Of a stretch of 50,736 nucleotides of DNA, positions 14,875 to 21,702 are shown piece by piece. The notes beneath the pieces were generated by a model. The model saw only the letters and a list, made by a program, of their open reading frames with translations, was not told where the DNA came from and made no database searches. The stretch's first letter is position 1. Every line of letters starts with the position of its first letter. The stretch comes from an uncultured Eubacteriales bacterium (GTDB taxonomy: Bacteria; Bacillota; Clostridia; Christensenellales; CAG-314), in assembly GCA_900544545.1 (NCBI GenBank), contig UQVY01000014.1:1-50736 (forward strand), written 5' to 3'. Both the position numbers and the translations under genes were made by a program.

Positions 14875-14898
14875 AGCGGCGCAAAAGTGCCGCTTTTT
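14875..14898 (+). terminator. Rho-independent terminator after efp
   Basis: AGCGGCGC and GTGCCGCT pair over 8 bp around an AAAA loop and run into TTTTT. It ends 16 bp before the antiporter start. A second possible stem (14826-14833 with 14848-14855) lacks a T-run. Confidence 0.85.
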
Positions 14899-14914
14899 CA
14901 CGGAAGGCGTAATT

Positions 14915-16204
14915 ATGACAACGTTACTCAGCGTAGGCGTCGCTATGATAGCGGGACTTCTCGTTTCGCGTATAGCGAGGAAGTTCAGGCTTCCCGCGGT
15001 GACCGCTTACCTCGTTGCGGGCGTGCTTATCGGCCCGTATCTTCTCGGCGCGCTTAAAATCGACGGAATCGGTTTTAACGACGCCTCTCAACTTGCCGCT
15101 CTCGAAATAATCTCGAACGCGGCTCTCGGGTTCATCGCCTTTTCCATAGGCAACGAATTCAGGCTCAAAAGCCTTAAGGAAACGGGCAAACAGGCTACCG
15201 TTATAGGAATTCTTCAGGCTCTTGCGGCGACTCTCGTGGTGGACGCGGCTCTTATCGGTCTGCACTTCCTTATGCCCGAAAAGATTTCCCTTCCCGCCGC
15301 GATAACTCTCGGTGCTGTCGCTGCGGCTACGGCTCCCGCGGCAACTCTTATGGTCGTCCGCCAGTATAAAGCCAAAGGAAAGCTCACGAGCCTTCTTCTC
15401 CCGATAGTTGCTCTCGACGACGCGGTAGGGCTTGTCGTTTTCGCCGTTTCTTTCGGAATAGCGAGAGCGATGCAGAGCGGAGTTGTGGACGTAGTTTCGA
15501 TAGTCGTCGAACCTCTCATAGAAATAGTCGCGTCCTTGGGTTTGGGCGCGCTTATGGGAATGATTCTGACCTTTATCGAAAAGATATTCCATTCCGGAAG
15601 CAAAAGGCTTGCGCTTTGTATAGCCTTTGTCCTTATAACCGCGGGACTTTCTCTGTTGAAATTCAACATAGGTCCCGTTAAGGTCGGATTTTCTTCGCTG
15701 CTTGCGTGTATGATGCTTGGAACGATGTTCTGCAATATGTGCGACTTTTCGGAGGAACTTATGGAAAGAACGGACGGCTGGACGTCGCCGCTGTTCGTTT
15801 TGTTTTTCGTGATTTGCGGAGCCGAACTCGACCTCAAGGTCTTTACCGACTTCGACATAGTGATTATCGGCGTCGTTTATATCCTTGCCCGCGCGATAGG
15901 CAAGTATTTCGGCGCGTACGGAAGCGCGAAGATGATGAAATGCGACGAAAAGGTTACGAAGAATCTCGGAATAACCCTTCTTCCTCAGGCGGGAGTAGCC
16001 CTCGGAATGTCCATAACCGCAAAACAGCTGGGCGACGTCGACGGTGCGCTCGTGAGGAACATAATTCTTTTCTCCGTACTTATCTTGGAGCTTATCGGAC
16101 CGACTCTCACTAAGAACGCCCTTATAAGAGCGGGCGACGTAATTCCCGAGAACGCGGTTTCCTCCCGAAGAAGGAACGCTCCCGTAGATGACGACGACGA
16201 TTGA
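14915..16204 (+). CDS. CPA2-family cation:proton antiporter
   Basis: 429 residues with about 12 hydrophobic segments, matching the transport domain of CPA2 exchangers (KefB/NapA/GerN-like). Visible features are the N-terminal RKFRLPAVTAYLVAGVLIGP, AALGFIAFSIGNEF, the unwound-helix region LGAVAAATAPAATLMVVRQY and the ALDDAVGLVVFA motif, whose adjacent aspartates are the usual ion-binding pair. There is no RCK/TrkA-N regulatory domain; the C-terminus is a short, charged tail ending in five aspartates. The exchanged cation (Na+ or K+) cannot be told from sequence. The ATG has GGAAGG 8 nt upstream. Terminators on both sides indicate a single-gene unit. Confidence 0.9.
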   Translation: MTTLLSVGVAMIAGLLVSRIARKFRLPAVTAYLVAGVLIGPYLLGALKIDGIGFNDASQLAALEIISNAALGFIAFSIGNEFRLKSLKETGKQATVIGILQALAATLVVDAALIGLHFLMPEKISLPAAITLGAVAAATAPAATLMVVRQYKAKGKLTSLLLPIVALDDAVGLVVFAVSFGIARAMQSGVVDVVSIVVEPLIEIVASLGLGALMGMILTFIEKIFHSGSKRLALCIAFVLITAGLSLLKFNIGPVKVGFSSLLACMMLGTMFCNMCDFSEELMERTDGWTSPLFVLFFVICGAELDLKVFTDFDIVIIGVVYILARAIGKYFGAYGSAKMMKCDEKVTKNLGITLLPQAGVALGMSITAKQLGDVDGALVRNIILFSVLILELIGPTLTKNALIRAGDVIPENAVSSRRRNAPVDDDDD

Positions 16205-16241
16205 TTTATAAGGAACGCGCCGATCGACGACGATTGATTTA
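16173..16241. repeat. Short tandem duplication of the antiporter gene 3' end
   Basis: Bases 16173-16209 (GGAACGC, then GACGACGATTGATTTAT, containing the stop codon) recur in slightly shortened form at 16212-16241, just downstream. Confidence 0.65.
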
Positions 16242-16297
16242 TTCGGATTAAGGAAAAGCGGATTTTCCGTCCGAACGACGATTTTGTTTTTAATATA

Positions 16298-16327
16298 CCC
16301 GAAAGCGATAAGCTCTCGGGTTTTTTT
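16298..16327 (+). terminator. Rho-independent terminator after the antiporter gene
   Basis: CCCGAAAGC and GCTCTCGGG form a 9-bp stem with one A-C mismatch and a 5-nt loop, followed by seven T's. Confidence 0.85.
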
Positions 16328-16433
16328 ATGCCAGAATACGCAAAACCAAACCGAGAATCCCGTAAGCCGAGGACTTCTCGGAGATAAAATTCGGAAAAAC
16401 CGAAAAAATCTTAAAAAACTTTATGAAAAACCG

Positions 16434-16462
16434 TTGACAGCCGACGCGGAAATGAATATAAT
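16434..16462 (+). promoter_or_regulatory. Promoter of the metal-efflux operon
   Basis: Perfect TTGACA, 17-bp spacer, perfect TATAAT. Such a strong promoter fits control by a repressor bound just downstream. Confidence 0.88.
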
Positions 16463-16475
16463 AAAAACAAACAGA

Positions 16476-16497
16476 TGAATAACTGTTCAACTGAACA
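16476..16497 (+). promoter_or_regulatory. Operator for the ArsR-type repressor
   Basis: TGAATAACTGTTCA fits the TGAA-N6-TTCA half-site geometry of SmtB/CzrA/CadC operators. It overlaps a second perfect inverted repeat, TGTTCA-AC-TGAACA (16484-16497). Both lie about 14-35 bp after the -10 box, where binding would block transcription. Confidence 0.7.
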
Positions 16498-16530
16498 ACC
16501 GTAAACACGATTGATTTGGAGGAAGGAATT

Positions 16531-16968
16531 ATGAACGATTACGGAAGGAGAAAGGACGAAGAGCTTTCGGCGAGCCGCGAAGACTGCGATAAAGTCGTTG
16601 CGGATAAGGATTGCGAGGACTGTAATTTCTCGTGCGACTGCGTGGTTACCCATCCCGAGCTTATGAAGAAGGCTGCTTCGGCTATGCCGAATATGTACGA
16701 AATCATCGAGATTGCCGAGCTTTTCAAGGTTTTGGGCGATCCTACGAGGGCGCGGATTCTGTGGTGTCTGATATCCTCCGAGCTTTGCGTCTGCGATATC
16801 GCCCAGCTTCTCGGAATGACTCATTCCGCCGTCTCTCATCAGCTCCGCGTGCTTCGTCAGGCTAAGCTCGTTGCTCCGAGGAGGAGCGGGAAGGAGGTTT
16901 ACTATTCGCTTCTCGACGATCACGTTACGAAGATTCTGAGTATGGCTAAGGAACATATCGAAGAATGA
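16531..16968 (+). CDS. ArsR/SmtB-family metal-sensing repressor, CadC-like
   Basis: 145 residues, a winged-helix dimeric repressor released by metal. Two metal sites can be read. The alpha3N (CadC) site has Cys86 and Cys88 in ELCVCDIA plus an N-terminal cluster (Cys28, Cys31, Cys35, Cys37). The alpha5 (SmtB/CzrA) site is D129-x-H131-x10-H142-x2-E145, with E145 the last residue. The recognition helix is in MTHSAVSHQLRVLRQAKLV. Sensing of Cd/Pb/Zn is inferred from this combination and from the adjacent P1B-ATPase. The ATG at 16531 has GGAGGAAGG upstream; an in-frame TTG at 16516 would overlap the ribosome site. It is the first gene of the operon, next to its own operator. Confidence 0.9.
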   Translation: MNDYGRRKDEELSASREDCDKVVADKDCEDCNFSCDCVVTHPELMKKAASAMPNMYEIIEIAELFKVLGDPTRARILWCLISSELCVCDIAQLLGMTHSAVSHQLRVLRQAKLVAPRRSGKEVYYSLLDDHVTKILSMAKEHIEE

Positions 16969-17030
16969 TTCTTCTTCGTTTAAAAAATTCAAAATCGAAT
17001 GCGGATTCGTGTCCGCGAAAGGAGAAAATT

Positions 17031-17249
17031 ATGAAAAAGATTATTAAAATCGAAGGTCTCGATTGTGCAAACTGCGCCGCTTATCTCGAAAGGAAGCTTG
17101 CGCTCATCGACGGAATGGAGGACGTTTCCGTTAATTTCATTTCCAAGAGGATTACGGTCAACGCCGACGAAGACAGAATGGAAACCGTTCTTCGCGACGT
17201 AAAGAAGGTTACCGGAGATATCGAACCCGACTGCGTTCTGAATATTTAA
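17031..17249 (+). CDS. Heavy-metal-associated (HMA) domain protein
   Basis: 72 residues forming one HMA (ferredoxin-like) domain. The metal loop is GLDCANC, with Cys12 and Cys15 in the position of the usual GMxCxxC. The rest matches the fold (LERKLALIDGMEDVSVNF, KRITVNADEDRM). Start: ATG after AAAGGAGAAAATT. It sits 62 bp after the repressor and 29 bp before the ATPase, which has no HMA domain of its own. The likely role is as a soluble metal chaperone, or the detached N-terminal domain of the pump. The Asp just before the first Cys (LDC) is the type often seen in Zn/Cd/Pb pumps rather than copper ones. Confidence 0.88.
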   Translation: MKKIIKIEGLDCANCAAYLERKLALIDGMEDVSVNFISKRITVNADEDRMETVLRDVKKVTGDIEPDCVLNI

Positions 17250-17278
17250 CGTTCTGCGGATAAGCGGGAGGGACAGTT

Positions 17279-19123
17279 ATGAACAAGAAGCTGAGATTGA
17301 TTACAGCCGTAGCCGCGTTTGCCTTGTCCTTTGCGGTCAAGCTGATAGGAGTGCCGTGGTGGGTAGAGATGATTCTTTTCGGCGCGACCTATCTTTTCAT
17401 CGGTTACGACGTTTTATGGAGAGCGATAAGGAACATTCTTCACGGTCGTGTATTCGACGAGAACTTTCTTATGACGATAGCGTCGCTGGGCGCGTTCGTA
17501 GTGGGAGATTTCGCCGAATCCGCCGCGGTTATGGTATTTTATCAGATAGGCGAGTACTTTCAGGATTACGCCGTCGATAAATCCCGCGAGCGCATATCTT
17601 CTCTTATGGACATACGTCCGGACAAGGCGTTCGTGTTTGAAAACGGCTCGGTCAGGGAGTACCAACCCGAAGACGTTTCGGTGGGCGCGGAGCTTGTCGT
17701 GAAGAACGGCGAGAAGATTCCGCTTGACGGAGTTTTGCTGAGCGACGACGCGATTCTCGATACGGCTGCGCTGACGGGCGAATCCCTCCCCGTTAATTTG
17801 AAGAAGGGCGACTCCTGTTTAAGCGGCTCGATAAACGTAGGCGGCGTGATTCACGTAAGAGCCGAGAAGGAATACTACGACTCCACGGTCGGAAAGATTC
17901 TGGATATGGTCGAATCGGCTTCGGGCAAGAAGGCTCAGCCCGAGAAATTCATAACGAAGTTTGCCCGCTATTATACCCCGATAGTCGTTATATCCGCGGT
18001 TCTTCTCGCGATAATTCCTCCGATTTTCACCGGACAGTGGAAAGAATGGATAATGCGCGCTCTTACCTTCCTCGTAGTAAGCTGTCCCTGCGCCCTCGTA
18101 ATAAGCGTTCCGCTGAGCTTTTTCGGCGGAATCGGCGGAGCTTCGGGCAAAGGAATTCTGATTAAGGGCGGAAGCTATCTCGAACAGCTCAAGAAGGTCA
18201 ACACCTTCGTTTTCGATAAGACCGGTACGCTCACCAAGGGCAAGTTTGCGGTAACCGAGGTTTTCCCCGCCGAAAGGAGGAAGGAGATTCTCGTCAAGGC
18301 AGCCGCCGCTGAAAGCGGTTCCAACCATCCGATTGCCAAATGTATAACCGAAACCGCGAGAAGCGAATTCGACGCTGATTTTTCGGACGGTTACGAGATT
18401 AAGGAGATTGCCGGAAAGGGAATAAGGGCCGAGAGCAAGGATTCGGTCATTCTCTGCGGAAACAAAGAGCTTATGGACGGCGAAGGGATTTCCGTTATCG
18501 GGCGCGATACGGTCGGAAGCGTCGTATACGTCGCGGAAAACGGAAAATATCTCGGCTGCGTGGTAGTCGAAGACGAACTTAAATCCGAGGCTGCGGAGGT
18601 TATCTCCGAGCTTAAAAGGCAGGGCGTCAGAACGATTATGCTTACCGGTGACAACGAAGCCGCCGCTTCTGCGGTCGCGAAGAAGGTAGGAATCGACGAA
18701 TACAGGTCGGGTTTGCTGCCGACGGATAAGGTCGCCGAGGTCGAAAGGCTCATCGAGAGCAAGAAGGAGGGCGACGTAATAGCCTTCGTAGGCGACGGAA
18801 TCAACGACGCTCCGGTGCTTATGAGAGCCGACGTAGGCGTATCTATGGGCGGCGTAGGAAGCGACAGCGCGATAGAGGCTTCGGACGTGGTTCTGATGTA
18901 CGACAATCTCAAGGCTCTCGTGGAAGCGAGGAAGATTTCGGTCAAGACTATGCGGATAGTCAAGCAGAATATCGTCTTTGCTCTTGCGGTAAAGATAATC
19001 GTCCTGATTCTGAGTGCGTTCGGAATCACGAATATGTGGGGGGCGGTTTTCGCCGACGTAGGCGTCTGCATAATCGCGATACTCAACGCTATGCGCTGTA
19101 TGAAGACCGACAGGCGGTCGTGA
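17279..19123 (+). CDS. cadA: Zn/Cd/Pb-exporting P1B-type ATPase
   Basis: 614 residues, an inner-membrane pump driven by ATP. Order: N-terminal membrane helices (about 5-110), an actuator domain with LTGESLP, the transport helix with SCPCALV (Cys269, Cys271), the phosphorylation site DKTGTLT (D313), an ATP-binding domain with SNHPIA and GKGI, the hinge GDGINDAP (505-512), and a last helix with ADVGVCIIAILNAMR. The conserved lysine in AVKIIVLIL and the aspartate in DVGV mark the P1B-2 (Zn/Cd/Pb) class. No HMA domain precedes the helices; it is encoded by the separate small gene upstream. GGGAGG precedes the ATG. Confidence 0.95.
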   Translation: MNKKLRLITAVAAFALSFAVKLIGVPWWVEMILFGATYLFIGYDVLWRAIRNILHGRVFDENFLMTIASLGAFVVGDFAESAAVMVFYQIGEYFQDYAVDKSRERISSLMDIRPDKAFVFENGSVREYQPEDVSVGAELVVKNGEKIPLDGVLLSDDAILDTAALTGESLPVNLKKGDSCLSGSINVGGVIHVRAEKEYYDSTVGKILDMVESASGKKAQPEKFITKFARYYTPIVVISAVLLAIIPPIFTGQWKEWIMRALTFLVVSCPCALVISVPLSFFGGIGGASGKGILIKGGSYLEQLKKVNTFVFDKTGTLTKGKFAVTEVFPAERRKEILVKAAAAESGSNHPIAKCITETARSEFDADFSDGYEIKEIAGKGIRAESKDSVILCGNKELMDGEGISVIGRDTVGSVVYVAENGKYLGCVVVEDELKSEAAEVISELKRQGVRTIMLTGDNEAAASAVAKKVGIDEYRSGLLPTDKVAEVERLIESKKEGDVIAFVGDGINDAPVLMRADVGVSMGGVGSDSAIEASDVVLMYDNLKALVEARKISVKTMRIVKQNIVFALAVKIIVLILSAFGITNMWGAVFADVGVCIIAILNAMRCMKTDRRS

Positions 19124-19142
19124 ATCCGACCTATATCGGGGC

Positions 19143-19180
19143 GAATAATTATAAACTCATTGAGTAATTATAAACTCTCT
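19143..19180. repeat. Two more copies of the 19-bp TAATTATAAAC repeat
   Basis: GAATAATTATAAACTCATT (19143-19161) and GAGTAATTATAAACTCTCT (19162-19180) have the same 19-bp period and core as the array at 11961-12168. They again lie just after a stop codon. Confidence 0.75.
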
Positions 19181-19217
19181 CTGCGAAAACGCCCGTAAAA
19201 ATCGTGCGATTTTCCGA

Positions 19218-19284
19218 TAATTCCTGATAATTCTCGGATAATCCGGAGTAATTTTCGGTTAATTCCCTGTAATCTGTTTGTAAT
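19218..19284. repeat. 21-bp repeats with TAAT boxes every 10/11 bp
   Basis: TAAT occurs at 19218, 19228, 19239, 19249, 19260, 19270 and 19281, with steps of 10, 11, 10, 11, 10, 11. This equals about three 21-bp units, each made of two half-units, ending just before the operon terminator. Confidence 0.8.
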
Positions 19285-19295
19285 ATTTTCATTAA

Positions 19296-19319
19296 AGCGG
19301 AGAAACTCTCCGCTTTTTT
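19296..19319 (+). terminator. Terminator of the metal-efflux operon
   Basis: AGCGGAGA and TCTCCGCT form a perfect 8-bp stem with an AAC loop, followed by six T's. It directly abuts the next promoter. Confidence 0.9.
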
Positions 19320-19320
19320 G

Positions 19321-19349
19321 TTGACTTAAAACAATCGTTATAGTATAAT
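19321..19349 (+). promoter_or_regulatory. Sigma-A promoter of the ABC transporter operon
   Basis: TTGACT, 17-bp spacer, perfect TATAAT, 27 bp before the start codon of the ATPase gene. Confidence 0.87.
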
Positions 19350-19376
19350 GGGCTAAAAGTAAGGAGGTAAAGACTT

Positions 19377-20192
19377 ATGAGCGGTTTGTCCGACGTAAAC
19401 GGTCGCGGAAGGATTACGGTCGAAGTCGGGAATATACGGAAGACGTTCAGGCTTTCGAGGAAGCAAATGCGGCTGGATAACGCCACGAGCGACAAGAAGG
19501 TCGCCGTCGACGGAGTGAGTTTCGAGACTCGTCCGGGTGAGATTTTCGGGCTTCTTGGCCCCAACGGCGCGGGTAAGACCACGGTTATGCGCTGTATAGC
19601 GACGCTGATAAAGCCCGATTCGGGAACGATTCTCGTGAACGGAAAGGACGTGTCCGACGATATTTCGGTGAAGAAGCAGATGGCTTTTCTCTCGGGCGAG
19701 CTTAAACTCGAAGCCGGTTTTACGCCCAATTACCTGTACGATTTCTTTTCCGGTCTGTACGGAATCGAAAAGTCCGTTGCTCAGGAAAGGAAAGCTTCTC
19801 TTTTCCGTAGGTTCGGGATAGACAAATTTGCCGAAGTCAAGGTCGGCGAGCTTTCTCAGGGAATGAAGCAAAAGACCTCGATAGCCGTTTCTCTCGTCCA
19901 CGATCCCGAAATAATCGTATTCGACGAGCCGACCAACGGACTTGACGTGGTAACGGCGCGCGTCGTCACGGATTATCTTACCGAGCTTAAAAACCGCGGT
20001 AAGACCGTAATTATAAGCACTCATATAATGAATCTGGCGCAGAAGCTCTGCGACCGTATAGGAATAATTTACAAAGGCAGAATGCTTCTCTGCGATTATA
20101 CGGAAAAGCTTCTCGAAGGCTCGGCTACGAACGACCTCGAGGACCTTTTCTTCGATCTGATATCCAAGGAAGAGGAGGCTGACAGACCGTGA
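19377..20192 (+). CDS. ABC transporter ATP-binding protein (NatA-like)
   Basis: 271 residues. An ATPase subunit with Walker A GPNGAGKT (61-68), the signature LSQGMKQK (from residue 159), Walker B IIVFDEPTNGLD and the switch histidine in ISTHIM. About 25 extra residues follow the first strand (RLSRKQMRLDNATSDKK). Together with the ABC-2 permease whose start overlaps its stop, it forms a two-subunit exporter of the NatAB/drug-export type. The substrate (sodium, a drug or a peptide) is not visible in sequence. AAGGAGG lies 10 nt before the ATG, downstream of a consensus promoter. Confidence 0.93.
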   Translation: MSGLSDVNGRGRITVEVGNIRKTFRLSRKQMRLDNATSDKKVAVDGVSFETRPGEIFGLLGPNGAGKTTVMRCIATLIKPDSGTILVNGKDVSDDISVKKQMAFLSGELKLEAGFTPNYLYDFFSGLYGIEKSVAQERKASLFRRFGIDKFAEVKVGELSQGMKQKTSIAVSLVHDPEIIVFDEPTNGLDVVTARVVTDYLTELKNRGKTVIISTHIMNLAQKLCDRIGIIYKGRMLLCDYTEKLLEGSATNDLEDLFFDLISKEEEADRP

Positions 20193-21349
20193 GCAATATT
20201 TTCAGGATAATGAAGAAGGAGCTTGACAAGATCTTTCTCGATAAAAGGCTTATTTTCACTACGTTTATAATGCCCGCGCTCATCGTTTTTCTGATATATT
20301 CCTGTATGGGCTTTATAACGAAAAACGCTCAGGACGGCGCGCAGCAAAAGGAATCGGTCGTCGCGTTGAGCGGAGCCGAGAGCGATATAGCGGTATTCAA
20401 ACCTTTTCTCGAAGCCGTGGGAAAGGTTCGCGTCGAATCGACCGACAAGCTTTCCGAGTCCGAGATTTCGGATAAGATAAAGGGCGGCGAGATTCAGCTT
20501 TACGCCGAGATTCTCGGTTTTTCCGAAGACGGTAAGCTTTCGGTCAACAGCTACGCCGATACGGTCAATACGAGTTCCTCCGTCGCGTACAGTCGGTTTA
20601 TGGCTGCGCTCGAAGCTTACAGGGCTGCGGTTCTGCAAAGTCAGGGCGTGGACACGATTAAATACGTAAATAATTACACCGAGCTTGCCAAGGGCGACAG
20701 CATTTCGATTTCGGTGATTTCGATGATAGTCCCGATGATGCTCGTGATTATGCTTTTCGCGAACGCAATGAGCGTAAGCGCGGAGGGAATAGCCGGAGAA
20801 AAGGAAAGAGGAACTCTCGCCACGATAATGATGACTCCCGTCAGGCGCACGGACATAATTTTCGCCAAGGTTTTCGCCAACGGCATAATAACTCTCCTCG
20901 TTGCGGTCAGTACGTTTATAGGAATGGCTTTCAGTCTTGACAGTTTCGCCTCCGGAATGGGAATAAGCGGTGACGTAAGCTACGCGTTCGGCGATTATTG
21001 TATACTGCTGCTTATGATATCCATGATAGCCTTGACCGCTGTCGCGTTGTTTTCGGTCGCGAGTACGCTTGCCAAGAACGTAAAGGAAGCGAGTTCGATT
21101 TCGATGCCGATGTACATAATCGGAATGGTCGCCGCGATAATTTCGGCTTATTCGGATTTGCCGAAGGACTGGTATTTCTATCTTATCCCCGTCTACAACT
21201 GCGCCGCCGTGATAAAGAGCGTGATGATGTTCGAGGTAAGCGCGGTGAACGTCCTCGTTACGGTCGCCTCCTCGGTGGTATTCTTCGTTGCGGTCTGTCT
21301 GGGGCTTGGTAGGCTTTTCCGCCACGAAAAGATTCTTTTCGCCCAATAA
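20189..21349 (+). CDS. ABC-2 type permease (NatB-like)
   Basis: 386 residues. One membrane helix near the N-terminus (about 25-45) is followed by a large extracytoplasmic domain (about 50-170) and a C-terminal bundle of five or six helices (about 180-380). The signature GEKERGTLATIMMTPVRRTDII after the second helix marks ABC-2 permeases. It starts with GTG inside the stop region of the ATPase gene (GTGA overlap), so the two are translationally coupled. An extracytoplasmic loop between TM1 and TM2 is typical of NatB/YhaP-like exporters. The operon is followed by a terminator at 21485. Confidence 0.92.
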   Translation: MSNIFRIMKKELDKIFLDKRLIFTTFIMPALIVFLIYSCMGFITKNAQDGAQQKESVVALSGAESDIAVFKPFLEAVGKVRVESTDKLSESEISDKIKGGEIQLYAEILGFSEDGKLSVNSYADTVNTSSSVAYSRFMAALEAYRAAVLQSQGVDTIKYVNNYTELAKGDSISISVISMIVPMMLVIMLFANAMSVSAEGIAGEKERGTLATIMMTPVRRTDIIFAKVFANGIITLLVAVSTFIGMAFSLDSFASGMGISGDVSYAFGDYCILLLMISMIALTAVALFSVASTLAKNVKEASSISMPMYIIGMVAAIISAYSDLPKDWYFYLIPVYNCAAVIKSVMMFEVSAVNVLVTVASSVVFFVAVCLGLGRLFRHEKILFAQ

Positions 21350-21639
21350 TTTTCGGGTTTTCCTCGACGCGGTTTTTTCCGACGCGGATTCTTTTCTCCG
21401 ACGATTTTCGGTTTTTCCTCGGCGAAGTTTTTTCACACGACGATTTCCGCGGGGTTTTTTCCGATAATTCCCCGTGATCCCTATAAGGAGCGGCTCAGGC
21501 TGCTCCTTTTCGTATGAAAACCGACGGATTTTCTGCCAGAAACCGACGGATTTTTCTGCGTAAAATCGACAATTTCCGACGAAAATTCCTATGAACCTAC
21601 AAAAAAATCGATTTTCGCGCGGTTTTTCCGTCAATTTTT
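21350..21639. other. Gene-free stretch between the ABC operon and typA
   Basis: It holds degenerate T-rich repeats (CGACGCGGTTTTTTCC-like, 21355-21470), a terminator (21485-21510) and two copies of a 22-bp unit beginning AACCGACGGATTTT (21519 and 21541). No coding frame with a ribosome site is present. Confidence 0.6.
21485..21510 (+). terminator. Terminator of the ABC transporter operon
   Basis: AAGGAGCGG and CTGCTCCTT pair over 9 bp (one G-T) around a 6-nt loop, ending in TTTT. It is about 135 bp after the permease stop. Confidence 0.7.
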
Positions 21640-21668
21640 TTGACAAGCGGGACAAGCTGTGATATAAT
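21640..21668 (+). promoter_or_regulatory. Sigma-A promoter of typA
   Basis: Perfect TTGACA, 17-bp spacer, perfect TATAAT, 34 bp before the typA start codon. Confidence 0.9.
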
Positions 21669-21702
21669 AACAATTTGTCAGTTAGTAATCAGGAGATAAG
21701 TT

